From Pyropia yezoensis (Eukaryota > Rhodophyta > Bangiophyceae > Bangiales > Bangiaceae): a stretch of DNA of 64,000 nt. The notes below the pieces were generated by a model. That model saw only the letters and a program-made list of their open reading frames with translations, was not told the DNA's origin and made no database searches. How positions within the stretch are numbered: position 1 is the stretch's first letter; the number at the start of each line of letters is the position of its first letter. Shown one piece after another: positions 50,076-60,808 of this stretch. The DNA lies in assembly GCA_009829735.1 (NCBI GenBank), contig CM020619.1:11709777-11773776 (forward strand). Reading direction: 5' to 3'. The position numbers were made by a program, and so were the translations under genes.

Positions 50076-53000
50076 GGGGGAGAGCAGGTGGAGGGGGAAA
50101 AGCCGCCGCGACAACGGCGTGCCCGGCCGGCAAGTGGAGGGGAGCGGTCGCCGCGACGATGGAGGGGGGGCCAGAGGAGGGTGCCCGTGCACACGAGACG
50201 GCGGCGGTCGCGTCGAGAAAGAGAGAGGTCGACGCCGGTGGGGTTCGGCGGGCTGGGCCACCGCCGTTTTATACGAGACCCCCCGCCCGTGTCCCCGATG
50301 CCATAGGCGCCTGCGGTGCCATACACCGCGCGCCGGGTGATGACCCGCCGCGGCGGCTGCGGCTCTGCCACCGCGGGCGTCGCCCACTTTGATGCTGTCC
50401 CACCAGCCTGGCGGTCTCCCCTGCACCCGGGCTCAGAGGGCTCCAGCTGGACATCATCCTTCAACTAAAGCGCCTTTGTCGATCCGACTGGTATTTAGAA
50501 TTCGACAACTCGAGGAGAATATCTCGAGGACATGTTGCTCACTGCAATGCTGGCCGGGGATCACAGAAAACTCCTGCGCACCGAGGGTTTTGTCGACCCG
50601 ATTTTTTGTTGGAGATTGAGGTTGTGGGGGTTTTTGATTCCAGTCGACCACATCCATCAAGGATGTGGTCGAGTCGCGTCGAGCTTGTCTCGTTACCAGT
50701 CCAAAGCGCTTCGCTCATGTCCTCATCAGCAAACCGGCTCTTCAGCAGGTAGAGAAGCCGCCCCTCAGCTTCTTGCCCGTCCGTGTGCCGCGTCGCCTGA
50801 GGGGTGCATTTGAGAGCTGTCCACGGCAGCAGCGAAGCGCATGGTGGCCTCGCCCTACGGAGTGACGTGGGCACCTGCGCCAACAGCAGCTTGGACAGCC
50901 AGGTAATCGTCCTACTTTGCTCACCGAGGGCGGGCCTCTTTCACTCGGCTCGGTAGTAGCTCGTCCACGCTCTCGCCCTGAATCCTGCCCTCCTCTTCGG
51001 TGGGGCACACATCCTCCCGCATCGTCAGTGCCTTGCAGAGCTCCTGGCAGTACGGGCGGTGGACCAGAGGGCGCTCAGCCATCCGGCGGGGAGCCTTCGA
51101 CAGTGGCGCCGGCATCACGCGCTGCGTCTGTGGGCATGACGACCCACAGAAAGGACAACGCTCTGCTGCGACACGCGCAGCAACGCGAGCATCAATGGGG
51201 GACAACAAAGCCAGCAGCACGGGGAGAACCCCAGCACACGCGCTGTGCTCATAACACAAAAATGTCACATCTCCCTTCAGTCCCTTGCTAACCCTCTACT
51301 GGCTTGACCGTCCCAGTAGACAAGGTGCGCATATCCACGGGTTGTGGATCCAGCCCGGCATTTCTGTCACAAGTGGAAACAGGTTTTCCATTCCACGCAG
51401 CCGACCAATATGCGTGGAAGTATATCTCACTCACTCAGTATCGAGATATCCGGTCCAAATACATACGAGATAGTCTCAAAACTCATCGACAAAAGCCATA
51501 TAATGTGGTAATAAAATAATTGCTAAAATTATGTAGCGCTGTGCTCCACCGCGCACACCAAGGTGCACTGACACTGTGTATTACAGAAGTACTCACAGTG
51601 CACACAAGACACTCAAGCAAGCTACAGGACAGAACAAAACACTTGATTCCAAGAAATAAGCGCACACGGGTCCACTCGCGACACTCAGCACACCACAGGA
51701 AGGATGGGCGCCGCCACTGCTGAGCAGGCCGCCGCGGCCACCGTCTTGCCAACGGCCGGCGCCTGCGCGGGCAACGCAAAAACCACGGCGATGACGACCG
51801 GCACGGCTGCCCAGCCGGCGGCCGCCGTGGTGGCCGTCGTGAGGAGCGCAGCCGCTGCAAGCAGCCACAGCAGAGGCGGGTGGGTAGGTGGTCGGACTCC
51901 ACTTGGCGGATGCATCACCCCGGTGGGCTCAGCGACACCCCAGCAAAGGCGGCCCGGCATGGCGAACCTGATGGTTCCAGCGGCGGGTTGCAAAGGCGGT
52001 GTTCTCCGACGCTCGTCTGCCTTTGCCCCCCCCTGGACCCATCGGGGATCCAAGTCGGCAGGTCCGTAACAAGCATCTCACCCAGACAACGCGGCTGCAT
52101 GCAACAGCGCGACAGGATCTCCCTACTGATGGATATCAGCCGAGTAGGTTGAGCGTTCGGCGCTCTCCGCGTTGACGCGTGGCAGCAGCACAGGGCTCCT
52201 GTGCAACCCCCCCAAGCATAAGCATCGGGCCTTTCGAGGCAATGAGATACGACAGAGAGGAACCAAAGAGAGCGAAAAAGAGCGGGAGGCGTGTCCGTGT
52301 TCGCCTTGACCTTGCAAGAAAACTCGAATATACATATATTGTTCTCCCGCGACAGCGAGAATCAAAGAGAAGCACCCCTGTGACCCGACGAGGCACCCCT
52401 GTACCGCACGTGTACAGTACCTCTGTGACCAAAAGTAGACCCTCAACCTATGGCAGGAAAGAGATTGACATCGTTCACCACTCGACCTACCTACATACAT
52501 AGTAGTATGAGCGGTCGTAGGTAGCCAAGCCGGGCCGGCGCTTCTCCCGCCAGAACTGGGAAGCGCTGTACCGCCCTATCCGGACATCTTTTGGTTTGGT
52601 TCATTAGCACTGAGACGAAGAACCGGGCTGGTGGCCTGCCCCACCTATGTATGTACCTAAAGGATTCAGGCCCTGCACGCCCAGAACGTGCAGGGGGCCT
52701 TGCACCCGGTTTGATTTTTGAACCTGGCCGCGGGGTCGGGGCTGATAGCAGACGGGCACGCGGCGGGGGGCCGGCCGTCTGGGCGGCCACGCCGGCAGTG
52801 GCGGTGGCGGTGGCGGCGGCCGCAACAGGCGGCGGCGGCAGCGGCGGGCGGCGGGCGGTGGGTGGCGGGCGGCGGGCGGCGGGGGCGGCAGCGAGGGGGT
52901 GCGGGGGGGGGACACGCCCCGCATGGGGGTGCCCGCGGTGGGTGCGGTAGCAGGCTGCCATGCACCTTCCCCCCCCCCCCCACCCGCAGGGCGGACGTCC

Positions 53001-53458
53001 CGACGGGCGGGCGCCCCCCCACCGCCGCGCCGTCCGCGGCTCGTGTGCAAGGCCGACGGGGGGGCGCCGGCGGGGCGCGGCGGGGCGGGGCGGGTGGGGG
53101 CACGCCGACGGTGTCCCCAGCGCCCGGCAGCGGGTCACGGCGCAAGGGCCGCCACGCTGCCGGCGCCGGCCGCCATGGGCTGCTCGGCGCGTGACCCCTC
53201 CCCCCCCTTCGCGGTGGCTACTGGCGTCTCTGACGGTGGCGTGGGATTGATCGTCGCCGCTCCTCCTCTCTCCCGCCCACCCCCACCCTCCCCCCACGCC
53301 CCCCCCCCCCCCCCCCCGCATCGACACGGCGCTCCCCCCCTCCCCCCCCCGCCCACCCAGACTTCTCCTCCCCCTTACGTGGTGCTTCTCTGTGGCACCT
53401 TTGGTGGCTGGCTGGCGGCGCCCCGCTGGGCCCGGCCCCCTCCTCCCCCGCTCATCCG
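50076..53458. other. Lower-GC interval without a firm gene
   Basis: From ~50430 to 52600 GC is visibly lower. A perfect 11-bp hairpin lies at 50645-50671. Minus-strand frames at 50539-50883 and 50921-51268 have natural-looking composition (one holds CPFCGSSCP) but start with non-ATG codons and match nothing I know. A minus-strand frame at about 51685-52050 has two hydrophobic stretches (LLWLLAAAALLTT) and may be a membrane-protein fragment. GTACAGTA is at 52412-52419. From 52700 to 53400 the sequence becomes GC- and C-homopolymer-rich again. Confidence 0.45.
50645..50671 (+). repeat. Perfect 11-bp inverted repeat, 5-base loop
   Basis: Arms 50645-50655 and 50661-50671 are exact complements (CGACCACATCC ... 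GGATGTGGTCG). Short, stable hairpin in the lower-GC interval; function unknown. Confidence 0.75.
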
Positions 53459-54079
53459 CCTGACCTCGTGCGCCTGTTGGTGGCTGCCGGCGCCCCGCTC
53501 TCCGTCTCCTCTTCCCCCCATCCCCCCCCCCCCCGCCGTCTTTTGACGGGTGTGACCGACGCGGCCGCGTCGTGGGCGTACGGCGGCGGGGGGCGCCGCG
53601 ATGGCCACGTCGGGCCCGCCCTCCCCTGGCGGTCCACCCCGTAGGCCCCGACCGCCACCGCCCGCGGGCGGTGGCGGTAGCGGTGCACCGCGGGGTGCCG
53701 GACGGAGCGCCGGCGCCGGTGCCGGCACCGGTGCCGGTGCCGGTGCCAGTACCGGTGCTGGTGCCAGTGCCGTTGCCAGTGCCGGTGGTGGTGGTGGTGG
53801 TGGCGGTGGTGAGAGCAGCAGGGGTAGCGGCAGCGGCAGCGGCTGTGGAGGTGGTGGCGGCGGCGACAGTGGCGGCGTCGGCGGTGCGGTGGCGGGCGCC
53901 CAGGAAGGGAGTGGCCACCCGACTGCAGGCCCCCCCGGCGGTGGGCAAGCTGCTGGCAGGCGGCGTGGCAGAGACACCGGCGGCGCCCCTGCCGGCGGTG
54001 GGGGCGGTGCAGACGGCGGCGCGGACCCTGTCGGCGGCGATGGTGTGGACGGCCCCCCGCGGGGTGGGGACGGGGGGCC

Positions 54080-54116
<37 letters not shown>

Positions 54117-55729
54117 ACCTGTCCCTCGTCGAGACGGACCTGCTGGACGTGGTGTGCCACGCGCTGGACCACCCGCCGCACCCGCAGGCGAGCCGCCGGT
54201 GGGTGGCCGCCATGGCCGCGCCCATGGCCAAGGCGGACCAGCAGCGGTGGTGGGGTACGCAGCGGGCGCTGCGGGCGGGCCTCCGGCCGAATGTCATTTC
54301 GTTTGTCGCCGCCACCATGGGGGGGGAGGTGCTGTCCACCCCCGTCGCGGCGGTCGTCCGCAAGACCCCCTACGCGCTGGCGCGGGTGACCCCCGCCGAC
54401 CCGGCGTGGCGGCCCCGCGCGAGTGACCCGGGGGGCGTCTTTTTTTCCACCGGCCGCCGCTGGCGTCGCCCCGCCGCTGCCGAAAACGACAATGTCGACC
54501 ACGGCAACGACAAAGACGACCACGACGACGGCGACAACAACGACGGAGGTGTCGGCGGCGCAAACGCGGGCGCCGCCGACAGGGGCTGGCCGACGGCGCC
54601 GGCGCCGCCGGTGCGTCCGTTTATGGACATCCTGCTCTCCCGGCGGGGGATCCCCGCCCGGGGCCTGTTGTGGGCGCTGGAGCTGGCCTACTTTGCGCGC
54701 CTCATCCTCAACGGCCTGATCATCTGTGACCACTCCATCCACAGCCTGCTGGCGGCGGCGGTGGAGGTGGTGGCCGCCGCCATGGGCGCCCCCCCCCTCC
54801 CGTCGGCCGCCGCGCAGGCGGCGGCGCGGCGGGCGGGGGGCGCCGCCTGGGGCGCCGCCTGGGCCGACGCCATCCGCGCCGCCCCCTTCACCGCCGTGGT
54901 GCTGCGGCTGGAGCTGGGGCCCCACGCGGTGTCGCCCAGCGCCTACACCCTCTACGCCCACGAGTGGTACCTCCGGTTTGTGCACACCTACCGGGGCGCC
55001 CCGGGGGGGGGGGACCGGCCGACGGCGGTCACCGCCGCCACCGCCGCCGCTATTGCCGCCGGCCGGGTGGACCGGCGGGGGGGGGCGCCGCACGCGGCCG
55101 CGGGGGGGGGGGGAGTGCTCCTCCCCCTGGCCCCGCCGACGGGCGGCAGGGGGGCCCCACGACGACAACGACGACGACGACGACGACGGCGGTGGCGGCG
55201 GCGACGACGGCGGGGACGGCAGACACGGCGGCGGCGGCGACGGTGGCAGCGGCGGCGGCGGCGGCTGCAGCCGCCGATGAAGACGCCGACGCGGACTGGC
55301 TGGCGGGGCTGGTGCTGCCACCGCCGCCGCCGTCGCGGCGGCCGCCGCCCCGGCGGTCACGGCCCAGCCGGCAGGCGCGTGCCGAGGCGGTTGCGGCGGT
55401 GGGGCGCACCGCGGCGGCGGCGACGGCGGCGGCGTCCGCCGCCGCCGCCGCCGCTGCCACCGTCGCCGCCGACTGCCGGGCAGCCGGCGCGGCGGGCGGG
55501 CGGGGCGGCGGCACCGACGCCCCCCCCCCGCGGGCGCCACCGCCACGGCCACAGACCACGTGCCTGTCGCCGGCGGCGGGCGTCCCGCAACAGGCGCCGT
55601 CGGCGGGCCCCGCACCGGTGGGCGGCCGCCGCGGCCGCCATGGCCCCGCGCCGCCGCCGCCGCCGCGCCGTGGCGCCCCGTCGGCGGGGCAGACGACGAC
55701 GACGGGTGCCGGCGGGGGCGGCGGCGTGA

Positions 55730-55761
<32 letters not shown>

Positions 55762-56313
55762 CGTGGCGGTGGCGGTGCCGCCAGGGGCCCGCGTGGTGGT
55801 GGCACCCGCGACAACGGCGCGGCCGGGGCGGGGCAGGCGGCAGCGCCAGACCCAGAGGACTTTCCCAGCCTCCCATCGCAACCAAAGGGAGGGGGGGGGC
55901 GCGGCGGACCGTCTGCCGCCTCACGGCGCAGCCGTGGGGGCCTCTCAACGCCGGCGGCGTCGCAGCCTGTGCCGCTCGGCGGGCAGCCTACGCCACCGGC
56001 CACGTCGCCGCGGCGGCCGCGTGACGGCAACGTCGGCGCCGTGTGCCCGTCAGCCTCCTCGGTGGCGCCGGCCCTCCCCAGTCTGTATCCGCCGCGCCGC
56101 CGCCCACCACTGTCCCCGTCCCCGCCCCCGTCCCCGCCCCCGTCCCCGCCCCCATCCCCATCACCGCGGCCACCGACGCCGCCGCCGTCGCTGCCACCGC
56201 CGCTGCCAACGGCAGACGAGTTTCCGCCCCTCCCACGGGCGGCCTCCCGGCCACTCCCGGCACGGCCGTCGCGGTCGCCCCCGCCGCTGCGGACCACGCC
56301 CCAGCCGCAGCGG

Positions 56314-56348
<35 letters not shown>

Positions 56349-56693
56349 GCCACCGCTGCCGACGCGGCGGCCGCCGCCATTGTCGGCGCCGCCGCCGCTG
56401 CCGCCGCCGCCGCCGCCACCGCCGCCACCGCCGCGGCCGTCGTCGCCGCCGCCGCTGACGCTGCTCCCGCACCTGACGCCGCCGCCCCTGCCGCCGCCGC
56501 CGCAGCCGTCGCTGCCAGCGCGCTTCCCCGCGGTCCGCGGCGCCGCCGCTGCCGCCGCCGCGGTCGCCGCGCGTCCGCCCCCGGCCGTGGCCGCGCCGTC
56601 TGAGGATGACGGCTGGGCGTACGCCGCGCCACTCCCGGGCGGCGGGTGGCCCGCCGTGGCGCCGACAGCGGCCGTCCCCGTCGAGGGGCCACT

Positions 56694-56731
<38 letters not shown>

Positions 56732-57004
56732 GCTGGGGCGACTTGCCAGGCCCGCCCGCTGCAGCGGGCGCCGCCGCGACCCCCGCGCCCGGCACCACCG
56801 ACCGGTGGGTGGACGCAGCGCCCACCAAACCGCCCCCGCCGCGCCACCGCGCTGCGCCGCCGCCATCGTCGCGGGTCAACCCGCTGGGCGCTGTGGGCGA
56901 CCGCCGGCCGGCGGTGCCACGGCTTGCCCCTGCGTGGGACCCCCCGCCGCTGTCGGCTGTCCCCGCACTGTCCGCCGCCCCTTCCCACTTTGCTGAGCCA
57001 CTCG

Positions 57005-57035
<31 letters not shown>

Positions 57036-57059
57036 GCCACTGGCGCCGCCCCCGCCGCC

Positions 57060-57107
<48 letters not shown>

Positions 57108-57812
57108 ACCGCCGCCGCCGCCGCGCGTCCGACACTGGTACGCCACCGATGCGGGGCGCGCCGGCGCGCTAGCCACGATGACGTGGCGGCATGCCGCCCC
57201 CCCGCCCATGACCGGCGCGCCGCCCGCCCCCCTCCCCGCGGCGGCAGCCGTCCATGACGGGCACCTCCCCCCGTGGCCCGCGGCCGCGGGGGTGGCGGGG
57301 GACTGCTGGCTGCCTGCCGCCCCTCCGCCCGTGGCCGCCCAGACGACGCCGCCGCCCACCCCCCTCCCGCCGGCGGCCGTCGGCCTCGACGCGTACGTCC
57401 CATGGACGGCCGCCGCCGAGGCGGGGGCGGGGGTGGCGGCCAGCTGGCTGCCTTCCCCCCCCGCCCCCGCGGGCGTGCAGGCGGGACCGCCGCCCGCCGC
57501 CGCCGGGCCTGCTGCTGCTGGCGCCGCCCATCACCCCTACGCGCCATGGCCGGCGGGCGCGGGGGGGGGGGGGGACGGCTGGGCGCACCCGCCGCCGCTG
57601 CCGCCGTCCACGTGGAGCCCCCCGCCCCGCAGGGAGCTGCCGCCGCCGGCGCTCCCCCCCCCGCTGACGTGGGAGCCACTCCTCCCACCTTACAAAGGGG
57701 CCCCTGCGTATGCGCCCGCCTCGGGTGCGGGGGTGGCCGTCGCCCCAGAGGCGGCACCAGTCGCCGCCCCAGCCCCTGCCGCTCGCTTGGTGGCGGCCGC
57801 GCCAGCCGCCGA

Positions 57813-57878
<66 letters not shown>

Positions 57879-59010
57879 CCCCTCCCCTCCAGCCCCCCCC
57901 CACCCCGCCGGTGGCGTGCCGCCGGTGGCGACGGCGCCGGGGGGGACCCCCCGGGGGAAACCGGCACCGCCGCGCCCCCCGCCTGCGGCTCTGCCCAGCG
58001 GCGGCGGAGGCGTGCCCGTCGCACACCCCCTGACATTCCCCCCCGGGACGGACCTGTTGGCGGTCGTTGCCGCGGCCTTGGCGTCGCCCCCCCCCCTGCC
58101 CCCCCCCACCCCTGGTAGCGACGACGAAGGCAACGACGGCAGCACCAACAATGACATGGACGCGCGCCGGGAGGGGGGCCACGCCGCCCGATGGGCGGCG
58201 ACCATGGCGGCGGCCGACGACGTGACGGCGGCGGCGGTGGCAGCGGCGGTGGCGTGGCGCCATGCGGCGGCCGCGGCGGCGCCGCCGGGGGTGGTCCCGG
58301 CCACCCCCGCCGAGGCGGTGGCGGCCGCCACCGCCGCCGCCGACGCGGCCGCAACGGCGGTGACCGTCTTGCGTGACGCCGCCGACCGGGTGGCGGCGGC
58401 GGCGGCGGCAGGCGTCCCGCCCCCGGCGGGCGCCCGTCCGGGCCCTGCCGGCGGGGGCGGCGGCGGTGGGGTCCTCCCCCCCAGCAACGCCCCCACCACC
58501 CCGCCCCCGCCCGGTTGGGGGGCGACGCCGCCGCCCCCCCCCGGGACCGACAGCCTCCCCCACCCCCCCGTCGACGCGCCCGACCTGCGGGTGCCCCTCG
58601 GCTGCATCGACGCGGCGGTGGCCGGCGGGCTGGCGCCCGCAACGCTCGTCACCGCCGTGGCCCTCCACCAGCGGCTGCAGCGGTGGGGGGAGCCGACGGC
58701 ACCGGGGGGGGCCCGCGCGGCGGCCGCGGCGGGTCGGCGGGCCCCCTTTTTTCACGCCGCCACCCCGGGGCAGCGGCTGGCCGCCGCCCTCCTGGCCGCC
58801 CGCCACTCGCCCGGCGTGCCGCCAGTCCCCACCGCGGCGGTGACGGGGGTGCCCGCGCTGGGGGTGGCGACGCCGTGGGCGGCCGCCCGCCTCGAGGCGG
58901 CGGTCGTTGGCCGCCTGGCCGTCACAGAGGGAGGGGTGGTGGTGAGCGCGGCGGAGCAGGAAGCAACCGCCTGGCTGCTCGTGTGGCAGTGGGGGGGGGC
59001 GTCTTCCTAG
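53459..59010 (+). CDS. Large Pro/Ala-rich protein gene with helical N-terminal region; frame interrupted at homopolymers
   Basis: No family recognised. Readable blocks in order: PPDLVRLLVAAGAPLS (ankyrin-like, near 53459-53505); KLLAGGVAETPAAPLPAVGA (near 53950-54010); then, after a C33 run (54081-54113), LSLVETDLLDVVCHALDHP and a helical region to about 55100 (RALRAGLRPNVISFVAATMG; LLWALELAYFARLILNGL); then one frame open to 59010. The frame must change near 53530-53580, at C33, and near 55077-55150, all at homopolymers or repeats, so assembly error is as likely as decay. The last ~1280 residues are Pro/Ala/Gly-rich and contain two acidic-F-P-x-L motifs (DPEDFPSLPSQ; ADEFPPLPRA), long poly-Pro runs, and a denser C-terminal region (~58565-59010: LRVPLGCIDAAVAGGLAPAT and AAEQEATAWLLVWQWGG). 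Possibly an RNA-linked scaffold. The true start is unknown. Confidence 0.5.
53710..53785 (+). repeat. Tandem GGTGCC-type hexamers
   Basis: About a dozen near-perfect 6-bp units with A/G variation, inside the frame-interrupted gene. They encode Val-Pro, Gly-Ala or Ala-Gly repeats depending on frame. Confidence 0.7.
54081..54113 (+). repeat. C33 homopolymer
   Basis: Run of 33 C inside the large gene. The reading frame with natural composition differs on its two sides, so its length decides whether the gene reads through. Confidence 0.9.
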
Positions 59011-59280
59011 AGTGGATGGGGGGTTTCCCTCGTGGGTGCCTGCCACCTGCCTGGGACCTCTGTGGCGACGTACGAGTGTTGGCGCCAGAAAAACACCATG
59101 TCCACCATGTCGCCCTTTGCGCGATAAAACGGTCATGCCATACATTAAAACATGGGATTGCAAGTTGCTTTCAAGGATCTGGACACGGGGCGTGAAATGT
59201 GTCGCACATCTCAGGACCGGGCGTGGGGTGCAATCACGCCGAAATGTAGGGCGGCCCACGAGTCGCCACGGAACGTGTAA

Positions 59281-59318
59281 ACAGGTCGTGCAACATCGTA
59301 CAGGTCGTGCAACATCGT
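59281..59318 (+). repeat. Two exact tandem 19-bp units
   Basis: ACAGGTCGTGCAACATCGT at 59281-59299 repeats at 59300-59318. Non-coding, in lower-GC sequence. Confidence 0.85.
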
Positions 59319-59770
59319 GTTCAAAAACAGCGTTCTCAGCCGGAACAGAACAGAAATCGCCGTGCGTTATATGAGAAGGTAGGCCACGTCGTGCTCATGA
59401 CGGTCGTCGAGAAGGGACAAAAAACTGTTCTGTTCCCTGCTCGTAGCATCGTATTGCCGCGTATTGCACGTGGAAATCGGCCCTCACGGGGTCTCCAGGG
59501 CACACGTGCAACGGCGGACACGTCCGATTCGGGCCTGATTCGCCGAAAATAAGGTACCGGGTCTTGGCCCCACGGCGCAGATCTGAGCATCACCTGATAC
59601 AGTACAGTACATCTGAGGATCACGAGGTACTCTCCCTCCCGTGAGAATCCGGTTGCACCTGATCATCGCGCGACAGGGTGTCGCTGGCCAACCCTCTTGG
59701 CCGCGGGCGCTCCCGCGTCTCGGCGGCCCAGCGGCGGCGGCAGCAGTAGAGGCAGAGGCGGCGGTAGCGC

Positions 59771-59860
59771 CGGCGGCGGCAGCAGAGGCGGCGGCAGACG
59801 CGGCGGCGGCAGCAGAGGCGGCGGCAGACGCGGCGGCGGCAGCAGAGGCGGCGGCAGACG
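59771..59860 (+). repeat. Three exact tandem 30-bp units
   Basis: Units at 59771-59800, 59801-59830 and 59831-59860 are identical, and the next ten bases begin a fourth. Being a multiple of three, the array keeps frames open on both strands; I do not regard it as coding. Confidence 0.85.
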
Positions 59861-60560
59861 CGGCGGCGGGACTGGGCGGCCAGCCACGAGGGCGGCCCAC
59901 CAGACGGCGGCGCGTCTCTCCCGAGATACCAAGATGGGCCACGGGGGGAGGGGGCGCCGCTCGTCTGGGGGCGTAAAAGGGGCACACGCCCGCGGGGCCG
60001 GCGGGGACGGGGGGGGGGGGGCGGGGGGGGGGGGCGGGGGCCCCCGCCCCTGGGGGAGTGGACTGCTCCGCTCGACGTCGCCCATAATTAATGCTGCATC
60101 CGTCGGGGGACGCCCGCCGCAACACGAGCGGGAGGGTGGGCCGCTCCCGGGAGCGGGGGGGGGGGGGGTTGGAGGGGGAAGGCGATGCCTGCCCTCTGCC
60201 TTTAGCCTGCTGGCGGGGAGCGGCGGTGGGGGGGCGAGTCGATCGAGGAATTCTATGTGTTGAGGGTGGCGCTTTGTCTGCACAGAGGCAGCAGGCGGGA
60301 GCACGGTGGCGCACGCGGCGGCGGATGGTAGCCCTATCGGGAGGGGGGTTGGGGGAATATGTTGGGGAGGTTGTGGGGGGGGGGAGGCGGGGCCGGGGGG
60401 GGGGCTGAACACCGCACAACCCGCCTTTCTGTCGCCAGGACGGCGAGAGTAACGAGGTCCGCGGCGTCCCCATCGGATTCCCCCGACGCCTGTGCGCACG
60501 ACCGGCGGGGGGGCAGCCGACCCGTTGTCGCCGATGGGAAAGGAGAACCCCTCTGTGCGC

Positions 60561-60570
60561 AAATATAAGG
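60561..60570 (+). promoter_or_regulatory. TATA-like element of the fasciclin gene
   Basis: AAATATAAGG stands out in GC-rich surroundings about 240 bp before the fasciclin ATG, and a C/T-rich leader (60745-60800) follows. Position and orientation fit a TATA box with a ~200-nt 5' UTR. Confidence 0.45.
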
Positions 60571-60808
60571 GGCGCCATTTACCCAGGCAGACTCCCTGCG
60601 CCACTGCCCCAACCTCGTCACCGTCGAGCTGTTGAGCAGCCCGTCACGGGGGCGCGCAGGGCACCGAATCCCACCTTGTGCGTCTGGTGGCGCCCAGCCG
60701 ACGACGCACCCTCACGGCGCCTTGGCCCAGCTACAAGGTGCACCCCCGCCCCCCCCCACCCCGCCAACCCCCCGCCTTCCCTCCCTTTTCCCCACCACAG
60801 CTCTTCCC

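Larger units (their letters stand above)
59011..60560. other. Intergenic with repeats
   Basis: Lower GC from 59060 to 59640, with the 19-bp tandem repeat and a GTACAGTA motif at 59602-59609. From 59700 to 60400 it is a GC-rich stretch with the 30-bp minisatellite and G-runs. Frames on both strands here are repeat-driven (Ala/Glu/Asp or Pro/Leu/Arg). No gene supported. Confidence 0.5.

Noticed and set aside
50921-51268. Minus-strand frame with CPFCGSSCP, suggestive of a zinc ribbon
   Set aside because: No ATG start, no continuation on either side and no family match; could be a fragment but is not supportable.
52491-53948. 485-residue minus-strand frame
   Set aside because: Antisense of C-homopolymer sequence; Thr/Gly repeats come from the GGTGCC hexamer array.
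53375-55948. Long minus-strand frame (857 residues) opposite the large Pro/Ala-rich gene
   Set aside because: Arg/Pro/His-rich throughout with no domain; it is the antisense of codon-periodic GC repeats.
55050-59259. Several long minus-strand frames (up to 769 residues) opposite the same gene
   Set aside because: Gly/Arg shadow of the Pro/Ala-coding strand; stops are rare in such composition on all frames.
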